Shown: in pieces, positions 1 through 11,688 of the stretch
Layout of the letters: each line of letters begins with the position of its first letter
How positions within the stretch are numbered: the stretch's first letter is position 1
From: Amaurobius ferox
Lineage: Eukaryota; Arthropoda; Arachnida; Araneae; Amaurobiidae
Direction of reading: 5' to 3'
NCBI GenBank assembly: GCA_951213105.1
Contig: OX578145.1
Coordinates: 117,011,239 to 117,075,238 of the forward strand
DNA: 64,000 nucleotides
Notes under the pieces: model-generated
What the model saw: the letters and a program-made list of their open reading frames with translations, nothing else
Databases searched by the model: none
Told to the model about the DNA's origin: nothing
Program-made: the position numbers and the translations under genes

Positions 1-151
1 TCGAAACTTAGGCTAAATTTATGGAGGTCTATTTCTAGGCTATCCACAAAATTTCATCAAATTCGGTTCAGCCGTTCTCCCGTGATGACGGGACAAACAG
101 ACAGACAGACAGACAGATAGACAGACAGATTTTGAATTTTATTTATATAGA
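1..151 (-). mobile_element. Helitron A, 5'-terminal remnant at window edge
   Basis: Read on the minus strand this stretch begins with the Helitron-type 5' terminus TCTATATAAATAAAA. It then carries a CAGA microsatellite and the module 'aaatttcatcaaattcggtt' that recurs in every Helitron A copy here. The remainder lies outside the window. The plus-strand CTAG of the next unit starts directly at 152, so the two elements are joined head to tail with no spacer. Confidence 0.75.
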
Positions 152-3100
152 CTAGCAGCATACCCGTTCTTCGTACGGAGTATATAATATAAAGAAACTT
201 GAAATTCATAATCATGCCCAAATTCTTATAGTATACTAAATGACATGTTTAATCAAAATATTCTGTTAAAATATTTAATATAATGCTCCTAAAAATAAGT
301 TTAAGAATATCTGTTCTCGCAATATAAAATTATCTTCATGGACATATCTGAAGAATAAAACATCTTGGACCCCTTATGTAAGCAAATATAAAAAAAAATA
401 TGGAATTGAATCAATATATGCAAAATAAAAGCGTTAAAATTGTATGGGACCCGTACTAATTATATACGCGAATATTAGAAAATATAACCTGTATTAGTAG
501 ATTACATGTATAAATTGAAAATACCAATAAACCCGTAATCTTCAAATCTGAAGACAGTCATTTATTCCAATATATGTCAAAATTAAAGTGCTAAAATTAT
601 ATGGGAAGATATACACGTACTACTTATAATGTCCGATTATTAGTAGAAGATTACCCGTTTTGCAATATGAGTCACAAATGTTTTTTGGTAAAATACAACA
701 GACGACGTAATAAATTGAATATATAATTAATCCCCTTAATCTTCATACCAGAAGACTGTACTTGATTCCAATATATATGCCAATATATGTCAAAATATAT
801 GCCAATATACCTGTACTACTTATAATCTCGTAGGTTAGATGATATACCCGTGCATTCCTAGAAGATTACTCGTACAACGTACAATATGCGTGTGTCAGCA
901 ATTTTTGCCGCAATAAAACAATGGCGTAATAACTTAAAAATATCAATAATCCCTGAATCAATAATTCCGGAAAATATCAATAATATTAATGTTTAAACCT
1001 GAAGAGTATAATTGATATTATCCAGTCCAAAATGAAATGGCAATGAAATTTATTTTATATACATATCTTCATTATTCAAATCGGAAAGGATTTAATAAAA
1101 ATCGTTTGCCGCATAAACACATTGGATTTAAATCCGTTGCTAAGCGACATGATATCATTTGCTTCAAATAAATTGGTAGAAAAAATATCGTCTAAATAGT
1201 TATATTTCTATGAAACATTTGGCGACAGTTTCGTCAAATTAGCGACATTTTAAAAAATCGTCAAATTTATCGCCAAGTGGGACTGTAGAACTGACAGTTC
1301 CACTTTGCGACAAATTGACGAAATATCATCACAATACTATCCCCTAACAAAAAACAATTAATATCATTTATGTAGCGCAATTTTATCAATTTCAAGATAT
1401 TTTTATAGATTTGAAAACATTTTTATCAATTTGGTGACATTTTAAAAATTCGCTAAATGTATTACTAAGTAGGATGGTTGGTTTGACAGATAAATGCTAA
1501 CCAAACATCATTTCAGTACTCTCTTCTAACAAAACAAAAAAAAAATTTCATTGATATGTAGAAGACCCAAGCCACACGACCAACCCGAAGGTTTATGGCA
1601 GCTGTTTGTGTGTCGTTTATATCAATTTGGCGACATTTCCGTCAATTTGGCAAAGTTTAAGAAAAGTTGTCAAATTAGCGATATCCCTCCAAATTCGTAG
1701 CTTTGAATTTGCAGATCTGAATGAAACATTCTTATCCCGTTTCAATATACTAAATAAAAACACTACAATTGTATTAGAAGATATACCCGCTCTACTCTTT
1801 TTCTGTTTCAACAATCGGCTATATGAATTTATTGGCTAAACACAATATATGAGTTTAGTAGCTAAATACGATATAAGCTTGAAAACTCTTTGCCAAAATA
1901 AATGAAATTGATGTACGCAGTCAGCAATTAATATAATTAAAAGAAAAATCAAACCGTCCATTCATAAGATATACTTTTATATCCATTTATCCATTTATTT
2001 ATTATTTAAATCGAAAAAAAAAATAATAAAAACATTAACAAACACATTTAATTTAATTGCGATGCCGAGCAACATGATATATCCTCCTAAAATGTTAAAA
2101 TTTATTAACCACTAACAGCACACCCGTTATTCGTACGGAGTGTATAATTTAAAGAAACTTAAAGTTCGCAATCATGTGCAAATTCTGTTAAAATATTAAA
2201 TTTATTGCTCCTAAAGAGAAGTTTAAGAATATATGTTCTCACTATGCAAAATTATCTTCACGATCAGATCTGAAGAATAAAACATCTTGCCCCCTTTTGT
2301 AAGCAAATTTACAGAAGAAAAAATAGGAATTGAATGAATATATTCAACCCCGTACTAATTATATTGTCGCAGATCAGAAAATATGCCAATGTGTTAGTAG
2401 AAGATTACCCGTATTACAATATGCGTCTCAAAAATATTTGCCAAAATAAAAGAGATGACGTAATAAATTGAAAACATCAATAATATCCGTACTCTTTATA
2501 CCAGAAGGTCGTTATTGATTCCAATATATGCCAATATATATCAAAACATATGTCAATATACCTGTACTACTTATATTCTCGTAGATTAAAAGATATACAC
2601 GTGTATTTGTAGAAGATTCGTACAACATACAATATATGAGTTTAAACAATTTTTGTCATAATAAAATAATTGCATAATAACTTGAAAATATCAGTAATCC
2701 TTGAATCAATAATCCCCGAAAATATAAATAATAATAATTTTTAAACCTGAAGACCGTAATTGATATTATCCAGTCAAAAATGCTATAAGAAAAATCAAAT
2801 CGTTCTTTTCTAAAATATATTTTTATATCCATTTATTTATTATTCAAATCGAAAAAATAATTATTAAAATTAACAGACAGATTTAATTTAATTGCGTTTC
2901 TGAGTAACATGATATAAGATAGAATCTTATAACATGTTAAATATGTCATGTCTTATAATATAAACTGCGAAATTAAATAACGATTTTGATTTCTCTATAC
3001 TTCTCATTGTTCCGTAAAAGCTTGTTTTAAATAAACCATGAGCCATGGAGATAGATTTCCCCTTTAAATCATGTTTCAAACAATTCATGTTTTCAGAAAG

Positions 3101-3569
3101 TGACTAATTAACGCAAAAAATCTCCCATCAAACTCAGAGATTAAATTTTAATTCACTTTCAAACGATTTTCAAGCTTTTCGTTTGGATAAACCACGGAGT
3201 TAGGGAGTAGAACTCCTAGGAAAAAGTTCCGTTTTTCATTAATATCTCGACAACCCCAGGTCTTAGAAACTCGAAACTTGGACAAAATTTATGGGGGTAT
3301 ATTTCAAGGCTATTCACCAAATTTCATTAAATTCGGTTCAGCCGTTTTTCCGTGATGATGAGACAAACGAAAATTTCGTTTTTTACTAATATCTCGAGAA
3401 CCACTGGTCGTAGAAACTCAAAACACGGATATAATTTTAAGTGAGGCTATTTCTGGGCTACCCACAAAATTTCATCAGATTCGGTTCAGCCGTTCTCCCG
3501 TGATGATGTGACAAACAGACAGACAGACAGACAGGCAGACAGACAGATTTTCATTTTTATTTATATAGA
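152..3569 (-). mobile_element. Helitron A unit 1 (non-autonomous)
   Basis: On the minus strand the unit runs from TCTATATAAATAAAA (at 3569) to a CTAG 3' end (at 152). A short GC-bearing hairpin (CCGT...ACGG) lies just inside the 3' end, as in CTRR-type Helitrons. I found no Rep/helicase coding, so the unit is non-autonomous. A second, diverged 3'-like start (CTAACAGCACACCCG) at 2112 suggests the unit is itself a fusion of two older copies. It contains two copies of a TTTGGCGAC-type module (about 1190-1320 and 1610-1700) and a tiny repeat at 1561. It matches 5379-14601 almost base for base once later insertions are removed from that copy. Confidence 0.78.
1561..1612 (+). repeat. tiny structured repeat, copy 1
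   Basis: Begins GAAGACCCAAGCCACACGAC and ends near GCTGTTTGTGTG. It aligns with the copies at 43283, 50488 and 60728. The outer stem (ACAC/GTGT here, GTCC/GGAC at 43283) and the inner stem (AACC/GGTT here, GTCC/GGAC at 43283) change in a compensating way. Equivalent sites in other Helitron A copies (about 4255 and 38117) lack this insert. A target duplication is not clear here. Confidence 0.6.
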
Positions 3570-5322
3570 TTACTCGCAGAACGTGCAATACGTGAGTTTC
3601 ATTATTTTTTGTCATAATAAAACAATGACATAGAATTAATATGAAAATATCAATAATCCCTGAATCAACAGTCCACGAAAATACCAATAATAATAATGTT
3701 TCAACCTGAGGACCGTAATTGATATTATCCAGTCAACAATGCAATGTCAATGAAATTTAATTTATATATATCTTTGTTATTCAAATCGGAAAAGATTTAA
3801 TAAAAATCGTATGCCGCATAAATACATTGGATTTACATCCGTTGCTGAACTACATGACATCATTTGTTTCAAATGAATTGATGGGAATCTTATCGTTTGA
3901 ATAATTCTATCTCCATGGAAGGTTTGGCGACATTTTCGTCAATTTAGCGACAATTTGCAACATCGCCAAATTTATCACCAAGTGGGACTGTAGAACTGAC
4001 AGTCCCATTTTGCGACACATTGACGAATAATCATCACAATACTATGCCCTAACAAAACATAATTAATTGCATTTATTAAGCGCAATTTTATCAATTTTAT
4101 TATATTTTTATGGATTTGCAAACATTTTATCAATTTGGTGACATTTTAAAAATTAGCTGAATGTGTTACTAAGTAGGATGGATGGATTGGCCGACAAATG
4201 CTTCCTAAACATCATTTTGGGTACTCTCTTCTCAGAACAAATTTAATTGAATGGATTTGCGTCGTTTTTATCAATTTATCGACATTTCCGTCAATTTGGC
4301 AACGTTTAAGAAAAGTTGCCAAGTTAGCGATATTCCTCGAAATTCATAGCTCTGAATTTGCAGATCTGAAGAATAAAACATCCGATCCCATTTGCATATA
4401 CTAAATGGAAACACTAAAATTGCATTAGAAAATATACCCGTTGTACTCTTTTTCTGTTTCAACAATCGGCTAAATAAATTTATTGGCTAAACACAATATA
4501 TGAGTTTATTAGCTAAACACAATATATAAGCTTGAAAACTCCTTGCCAAAATAAATGAAAGTGATGTACACAGTCCTTAATTAATAGAATTAAAAGAAAA
4601 ATCAAACCGTTCATTTACAAAATATATTTTTACATCTATTTATTTATTATTCAAATAGAAAAAATAATAACAAATATTAACAAACACATTTAATTTAATT
4701 GCGTTGCTGAGCAACATAATATAAGAAAGAATCTTCCTCATAAACTGCGAAATTAAATAACCATTTTGATCTCTTCCCCATAAAATGCAAAAATAATAAC
4801 CATTTTGATTTCTTTATACTTTCCATTGTTTAGTAAATGCTTGACCATGGAGTTAGATTTTCCATTAAAATTCATGTTTCAAACAATTCATGCTTTCAGA
4901 TAGTGACTAATTAATGCAAAAATCCTGCACTAAGCTCAGAAATGAAGTTTTAATTCACGTTGACGTTTTAAACAAACGATTTTCATCCTTTCCGTTTGGA
5001 TAAACCACGGAGTTAGAGAGTAGATCTCCTAGGATAAAGTTCCGTTTTTCATCAATATCTCGACAACCCCTAGTATTAGAAACTCGAAACTTCGGCAAAA
5101 TTTATGGGGGGCTATTTTAAGGCTACTCACAAAATTTCATTAAATTCGATTCAGCCGTTCTCTCGTGATGATGAGACAAACGAAATATTCGTTTTTCACT
5201 AATATCTCGAGAACCACTGGTTGTGGAAACTCCAAACATGGACTAAATTTTAAGTGGGGCTATTTCTGGGCTACCTACAAAATTTCATCAAATTCGGTTC
5301 AGCCGTTCTCTCGTGATGATGG

Positions 5323-5355
<33 letters not shown>

Positions 5356-5378
5356 ATTTTCAATTTTATTTATATAGA
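3570..5378 (-). mobile_element. Helitron A, older partial copy
   Basis: This segment begins inside the Helitron A sequence (the part aligned with about 872 onward in unit 1) and runs to a complete terminus at 5378, with a CAGA run and TTTATATAGA. It is visibly more diverged from unit 1 than unit 2 is. It lacks its own CTAG end. Its end abuts the CTAG of the next unit directly. Confidence 0.7.
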
Positions 5379-5646
5379 CTAGCAGCATACCCGTTCTTCG
5401 TACGGAGTATATAATATAAAGAAACTTGAAATTCATAATCATGCGCAAATTCTTATAGTATACTAAATGACATGTTTAATCAAAATATTCTGTTAAAATA
5501 TTTAATATAATGCTCCTAAAAAGAAGTTTAAGAATCTCTGTTCTCGCTATATAAAATTATCTTCATCATGGACATATCTGAAGAATAAAACATCTTGGAC
5601 CCCTTATGTAAGCAAATATAAAAAAAATATGGAATTGAATCAATAT

Positions 5647-6598
5647 TGTTGTGAAATGCTTGCCCTCGTTTAATTGTTGTTTTCGTTCAAAATTTAACTT
5701 ACCGCAAATTCTAATTTACTTTCGATTCTAAAACTTGTTCTTTGAAATTTATTCCAAATTGATAAAGCGCCATTTCTGTATTCGGCCCTTTTTGATCTTT
5801 AACGCCAGTTTCGGTAAACCTTGGTGTAGGGTTTTGTCCCGCGCTTTAGTACATGTACTTCGCATTTGCATTTCATATTCCTTAACATTGGAACTCTTTT
5901 TCTTTGCGTCATGAACGCGTAATAACATTAAAGATGCTTGTATCTGTTTTTGGTGATTAGTTTTAGTTGGCGACGCGACATGGACGGGGTAGGTCGCGAT
6001 TTGCCTAGCGGGCAACATGATAAGAATTCTAAAGTTCCTTGATATTTTAATTAAACGAAATGTAATTAAAGATTTTTAGCAAGCTGAGTAATTACAGTGA
6101 TGAGATGATTATTTCGAATCTATGACTTGATTCTTGAAGATCTTGGTTAACGAGTTTTGGTTTAGTAGTCAGAGTGTTTGTTCTAACCTGACTGCATGTA
6201 ATGAATGGACGAAGATGATCTTGATTCTGAAATATATTATGTGGAATTTAATAAAGAACTATTTAAGTTAAAAACCGTGGTTGGTTTTCCATCTTTCTTC
6301 AAATACGTCCAGGCAGTACATTCACCACTTCCGTTTTCCAGAATCCATATCCGTGAGTTCCAGATATTCTTCAAATGAGCTCCCTCACCGTCTACTTATA
6401 CTTCCGGAATGGTCACCCATCCCGAGCGACCGATTCTCCTCTCAGCTTTTAGTTCAAGTACCGATTACACAACGCAAAACAAGACCGACGATGTTCCACT
6501 GCCACCCCGCGACCATGCGTAGTACGATCATCATCAGCGGAGATTCCCTTGATTTGCGGGAACCGCTACTGTAGTGCCCCTACGGCCGGAGCATTACA
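5647..6598. repeat. Long terminal repeat (LTR 1), complete
   Basis: A 952-bp repeat opening with TGTTGTGAAATG and closing with GGAGCATTACA (TG...CA). A polyadenylation signal AATAAA lies at 6250. It is followed two bases later by a primer-binding-site-like stretch. The flanking host sequence carries the target duplication ATAT (5643-5646 and 7461-7464). The uninterrupted site is visible in unit 1 at about 410. Small ORFs inside it are not genes. Confidence 0.8.
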
Positions 6599-6600
6599 AA

Positions 6601-6618
6601 TGGTGCCGTGACCAGGAT
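6601..6618 (+). other. primer-binding-site-like sequence of an LTR retroelement
   Basis: TGGTGCCGTGACCAGGAT begins two bases after the LTR end. It starts with TGG, the complement of a tRNA CCA end. This is the position and form of a reverse-transcription primer site in Ty3/Gypsy or BEL/Pao elements. I cannot name the tRNA with certainty. Confidence 0.6.
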
Positions 6619-6621
6619 TCG

Positions 6622-7460
6622 TGATAAAGCGCCATTTCTGTATTCGGCCCTTTTTGATCTTTAACGCCAGTTTCGGTAAACCTTGGTGTAGGGTTTTGTC
6701 CCGCGCTTTAGTACATGTACTTCGCATTTGCATTTCATATTCCTTAACATTGGAACTCTTTTTCTTTGCGTCATGAACGCGTAATAACATTAAAGATGCT
6801 TGTATCTGTTTTTGGTGATTAGTTTTAGTTGGCGACGCGACATGGACGGGGTAGGTCGCGATTTGCCTAGCGGGCAACATGATAAGAATTCTAAAGTTCC
6901 TTGATATTTTAATTAAACGAAATGTAATTAAAGATTTTTAGCAAGCTGAGTAATTACAGTGATGAGATGATTATTTCGAATCTATGACTTGATTCTTGAA
7001 GATCTTGGTTAACGAGTTTTGGTTTAGTAGTCAGAGTGTTTGTTCTAACCTGACTGCATGTAATGAATGGACGAAGATGATCTTGATTCTGAAATATATT
7101 ATGTGGAATTTAATAAAGAACTATTTAAGTTAAAAACCGTGGTTGGTTTTCCATCTTTCTTCAAATACGTCCAGGCAGTACATTCACCACTTCCGTTTTC
7201 CAGAATCCATATCCGTGAGTTCCAGATATTCTTCAAATGAGCTCCCTCACCGTCTACTTATACTTCCGGAATGGTCACCCATCCCGAGCGACCGATTCTC
7301 CTCTCAGCTTTTAGTTCAAGTACCGATTACACAACGCAAAACAAGACCGACGATGTTCCACTGCCACCCCGCGACCATGCGTAGTACGATCATCATCAGC
7401 GGAGATTCCCTTGATTTGCGGGAACCGCTACTGTAGTGCCCCTACGGCCGGAGCATTACA
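6622..7460. repeat. LTR 2, lacking its first 113 bp
   Basis: These 839 bp correspond to 5760-6598 of LTR 1 with the same length and no difference that I could find. The first 113 bp are missing and the copy begins directly after the primer-site region at TGATAAAGCG. The complete internal coding region (gag-pol) of the retroelement is therefore deleted. The outer boundary (TTACA followed by ATAT) is intact. Confidence 0.8.
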
Positions 7461-7619
7461 ATATATGCAAAATAAAAGCGTTAAAATTGTATGGGACCCG
7501 TACTAATTATATACGCGAATATTAGAAAATATAACCTGTATTAGTAGATTACATGTATAAATTGAAAATACCAATAAACCCGTAATCTTCAAATCTGAAG
7601 ACAGTCATTTATTCCAATA

Positions 7620-9380
7620 CTAGCCGCCTTTGGCGACCAGCCTGTTCGCTACCCTTGAAAATTCTGACCGTGGCAAATTCTAACCGTGGCACACTCGCTG
7701 GCGGGACCTACCTGTAAGGTGTAAGGTAACTGTTTGGACGGCCAGGAAGTGCCACCCAATTTAGACCGGAACTCAGTGGGGGAGGCATCCACAGGGACCG
7801 TACCCTCCTTCCCCTACCCCCAACCTTTCGGAAGGACTTACGGTCCCACATGTTTAGCGTGATCGTACTCCGCCTGAACACAGCGGCAGTTTTGGCAGTG
7901 GCGGGAATCGAACCCGGACCTACCGAATGCAATTCCCGCGCGCTAACCACTGGGCTACCGCGCCCTCCGCGACAATCTCCATAACCTTCTTTTTATTCAT
8001 CCAATTTAGACCGGAACCCAGTGGGAGAGTCATGCACAGGGACCGTACCCTCCTTCCCCTACCACCAACCTCCCGGAAGGACTTACGTACCCACATGTTT
8101 AACGTGATCGTACTCCGCGTGAAAATGGCAGCAGTTTTGGCAGTCGAGGGAATCTAACCTGAGCCTACCGAGTGCAATTCCCGCACGCTAACCACTGGGC
8201 TACCGTGCCCTCCGCGACAATCTCCATAACTTTCTTTTTATTCACCCAGTTTGGACTGGAACCCAGTGGGGGAGGCATCCACAGAGACCGTACCCTCCTT
8301 CCCCTGCCACCAACCTCTCTGAAGGACTTATCGACTCATATGTTTAACGTGATCGTACTCCGCGTCAGTGGCGGGAATCGAACCCAGGCCTACCGAGTGC
8401 AATTCTCGCGCGCTAACTTCCCGCGCGCTAATTTAAATTTTATAATGGCCATATGCTAAGTTCTTAGTTCCACCATCCTCGTTCCATCATTTAAAATATC
8501 CATAAAATTAAAATATCCATTTAAAAATCTATAAATTAAAATATCCATAAATTAAAATATGCATTTAAAATCAAAAATACATCCATATCGTTCCACCAAT
8601 CCATAAATATAATAATTTCAAATACATCACCACAATTCAAACCACCATAATTCAATCATTTAAATTATTTAAAATATCCATTTAAAAATATCCATTTAAA
8701 ATATCATTTCGCCCGATGTATACAACACTTATGCTCGGCTCTCAATTCATTTAAAACCGAAAGCGTGGTCTCCATGGAGACGGTGAAGAAACTACTGCGG
8801 ATGGGAGGGGAAATGCCGTTGAAGAACTGAGCCGATGCCGAGAAATTTAAAATCATGACGTCTTTAAAATTGCGATCCTGAAGGCAATTTTTAATATTTC
8901 TGGACCAGATTAGACTTGTAAGAATGCCAGATATTTCAGCTTTCTAAAAATGTAAATTATTAGTCGAAATTATGAGTACTTTTTACTATATGAGAATTTA
9001 AAAACCAAAAATCGTTTTTTTGAGCCAAAAGTGACTTTTGTTTTAAAATCTTTAAAAAATATTAGAAATCGAAATTCAGATTTGAAATTGATATATTTTT
9101 ACTCACAATTGTCTGCTCTTTCCGATGGTGTGATTTGTTTTTTTTACGACGTCTGGATCGTGGAGAAAAAAGGGCAAAAATGGCAAAAAACGGTCGAAAT
9201 TGCATAAAACATTAAATAAATAAAAAAAAAATTAAAATTTTAAAAATCGGTTTTCACGTGTCCCCTTCCCACCCCCCCGGGTCTCCGATTGCCAAATTTC
9301 GTAGCTCTCCGACGCGCGGTCGCGAAACGTATAGTGTATAAGACAGACAGACACACAGACATTGCCTTTTATTATATAGA
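7620..9380 (-). mobile_element. Helitron B, copy 1 (non-autonomous, carries tRNA-like repeats)
   Basis: Starts on the plus strand with CTAGCCGCCTTTGGCGACC, the reverse complement of a Helitron 3' end with a GCC/GGC hairpin next to CTAG. It ends with CACAGACATTGCC and TTATTATATAGA. The insertion lies exactly between A and T of a site that is uninterrupted in unit 1 at about 578-583, with no target duplication. It contains three tRNA-like repeat units (7700-8440), an AT minisatellite built on 'ttaaaatatccat' (8480-8710), and a segment about 8840-9340 shared with copy 2. No transposase is encoded. Confidence 0.8.
7700..8440 (-). repeat. tandem tRNA-like repeat units (3)
   Basis: On the minus strand each unit contains an A-box-like TAGCCCAGTGGTTAGCG and a B-box-like GGTTCGATTCCCGCC, spaced as in a tRNA. 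This is followed by about 150 bp of GC-rich body. Units recur at roughly 224-244 bp (B-box positions near 7911, 8155 and 8379). They look like a tRNA-derived SINE body amplified in tandem. The short ORFs across this block are by-products of the repeats. Confidence 0.7.
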
Positions 9381-11688
9381 CTAGCCGCCTTTGGCGACCA
9401 GCCTGTTCGCTACCCTTGAAAATTCTGACCGTGGCAAACTCGTTGGCGCGACCTACCAGAAAGGTGTAAGGTAACTGCTAAAGGTGTAAGGAAGTGCCAC
9501 ACAATTTAGACCGGAACACAATGGGGGAGGCATCCAAAGAGACCGTACCCTCCTTCCCCTACCACAAACCTCTCGGAAGGACTTGCAGTCCCACACGTTT
9601 AACGTGATCGTACTCCGCGTGAACACGGCTGCAGTTTTGGCAATGGCGGGAATCGAACCCGGGCCTACCGAGTGAAATTCCCGCGCGCTAACCACTGGGC
9701 TACCGTGCCATCCGCGACAATCTCCATAACTTTATTTTTATTCGGCAATTTTGGGAATCGAACCCGGGCCTACCAAGTGCAAATCCCGCGCACTAACCAC
9801 TGGGGTACTTCACCCTCCGCGATATTCTTCATAACTTTCTTTTTATTCACCCAATTTAGACCGGAACCAAGGGGGAGAAGCATCCACAGGGACCGTACCC
9901 TTCTTCCCCTACCACCAACCTCTCGGAAGGACTTACAGACCCACATGTTTAACGTGATCGTACTCCGCGTAAACACGGCGGCAATTTTGGGAATCGAACC
10001 CGGGCCTACCGAGTGCAATTTCCTCGCGCTAACCATTGGGCTACTTTGCCCTACGCGACAATCTCCATAACTTTCTTTTTATTCATCCAATTTAGACCGT
10101 ACCCTCCTTCCCCTACCACCAACTTCTCGGAAGGACTCACGGACCCACATGTTTAACGTGCTCGTACTCCGCGTAAACACGGCGGCAATTTTGGGAATCG
10201 AACCCGGGCCTGGTAACTGGTTGGACGGCCAGGATGTGCCACGCAATTTAGACCGGAACCCAGTGGGGGAGGCATCCACAGGGAACGTACCCTCCTTCCC
10301 CTACCACCAACCTCTCGGAAAAACATACGGACCCATATGTTTAACGTGATCGTACTCCATGTCAGTGGCGGAAATCGAACCCGGGCCTACCGCGTGCAAT
10401 TCCCGCGCGCTAACCACTGGGCTACTTCGCCCTCCGCGACAATCTCCATAACTTTCTTTTTATTCACCCAATTTAGACCGTACCCTCCTTCCCCTACCAC
10501 CAACCTCTCGGAAGGACTCACGAACCCACATGTTTAACGTGATCGTACTCTGCGTGAACGTGGCGTAAGTTTTGGCAGAGTAGAGAATCGAACCCGGGCC
10601 TACTGAGTGCAATTCCCGCGCGCTAACCACTGGGCTGCCGCGCCCTCCGCGACAATCTCCATAACTTTCTACATATTCACCCAATTTAGACGGGAACCCA
10701 GTGGGGGAGGCATCCACAGGGGCCGTATCCTCCTTCCCCTACCACCAACCTCTCGGAAGGACTTACGGAGCCACATATTTAACGTGATCGTATTCCACGT
10801 AAACACGGCGGCAGTTTTGGCAGTGGCGGGAATCGAACCCGGGCCTACCGCTAACTTCCCGCGCGCTAATTTGCAATTTAAAATGACCATATGCTTAATT
10901 CCATCATCCTCATTCCATTGTTTCATTGTTCTATCATTTAAAATATCCATAAAATTAAAATATCCATTTAAAATATCCAAAAGTTAAAATATACATTTAA
11001 AAAATCCAGATCGTCCCATCATTTAAAATATAAATATAATAATTTATATAGAGCAAAGGCGCTCTATTCAGAACCGTGACGTCACCTCCACCTTGACGTC
11101 CCCACCCACCACCTTCCCTGCTTCAGCGGGGGAGAAACGAACGGAACGCCGAGAAATTTAAAATCATGGCGTCTTTAAAATTGCCATCCTGAAGGCAATT
11201 TTCATTATTTCTGGACCACATTAGACTTGTAAGAATGCCAGATATTTCAGCTTTCTAAAAATGTAAATTATTAGTCGAAATTATGAGTACTTTTCACGAT
11301 GCGAGAATTTAAAAACCAAAAATTGATTTTTTGAGCCAAAAGTGAGTTTTGTTTTAAAATCTTTAAAAAATATTAGAAATCGAAATTCAGATTTGAAATT
11401 GATATATTTTTACTCGAAATTCTCTGCTCTTTCCGATGGTGTAATTTGTTTTTTTCTACGATGTCTGGATCGTAGAGAAAAAAGGGCAAAAAGGGCAAAA
11501 AACGGTCGAAATCGCATAAAACATTAAATAAATAAAAAAATAATTAAAATTTTAAAAATCGGTTTTCACGTGTCCCCTTCCCTCCCCCCCGGGTCTCCGA
11601 TTGCCAAATTTCGTAGCTCTCCGACGCGCGGTCGCGAAACGTATAGTGTATAAGACAGACACACAGACATTGCCTTTTATTATATAGA
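9381..11688 (-). mobile_element. Helitron B, copy 2, head-to-tail with copy 1
   Basis: CTAG of this copy follows the terminal TATATAGA of copy 1 without a base between them. The far end TTATTATATAGA at 11688 is followed by TATGTC, which completes the Helitron A site broken at 7619. It differs from copy 1 mainly in having more tRNA-like units (about seven). It also carries GC-rich sequence around 11080-11130 that copy 1 replaces with a different segment. Confidence 0.8.
9440..10870 (-). repeat. tandem tRNA-like repeat units (about 7)
   Basis: B-box-like GGTTCGATTCCC (minus strand) occurs near 9655, 9759, 9985, 10199, 10378, 10591 and 10841. Spacing of about 104 to 250 bp shows full and shortened units. 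Most retain the A-box-like TAGCCCAGTGGTTAGCGC. Unit number differs from the neighbouring Helitron copy, so the array has expanded or contracted. Confidence 0.7.

Noticed and set aside
1561..1612. Hammerhead ribozyme as an explanation for the tiny repeat
   Set aside because: The two-stem fold looked suggestive, but the CUGANGA and GAAA core motifs are not present in either orientation.
152..3569. CRISPR-like regularity of repeats
   Set aside because: Repeats are dispersed and of varying spacing, and the GACA runs are microsatellites. The DNA is eukaryotic.
5749..6018. 89- and 104-codon minus-strand ORFs of the LTRs
   Set aside because: They sit in the U3/R part of the LTRs, and the frame is fixed only by copying.
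6281..6574. 97-codon ORF repeated exactly at 7143-7436
   Set aside because: Both lie inside LTR copies. The repetition comes from the LTRs, and there is no motif or independent start context.
7905..8010. A possible functional tRNA gene on the minus strand
   Set aside because: A- and B-box-like motifs are present, but I could not form a complete cloverleaf with matching acceptor stem. It is better treated as a tRNA-derived repeat.
7708..10987. Many 60-130-codon ORFs on both strands
   Set aside because: All are products of the GC-rich tandem tRNA-like units in Helitron B. The same words recur in several frames.
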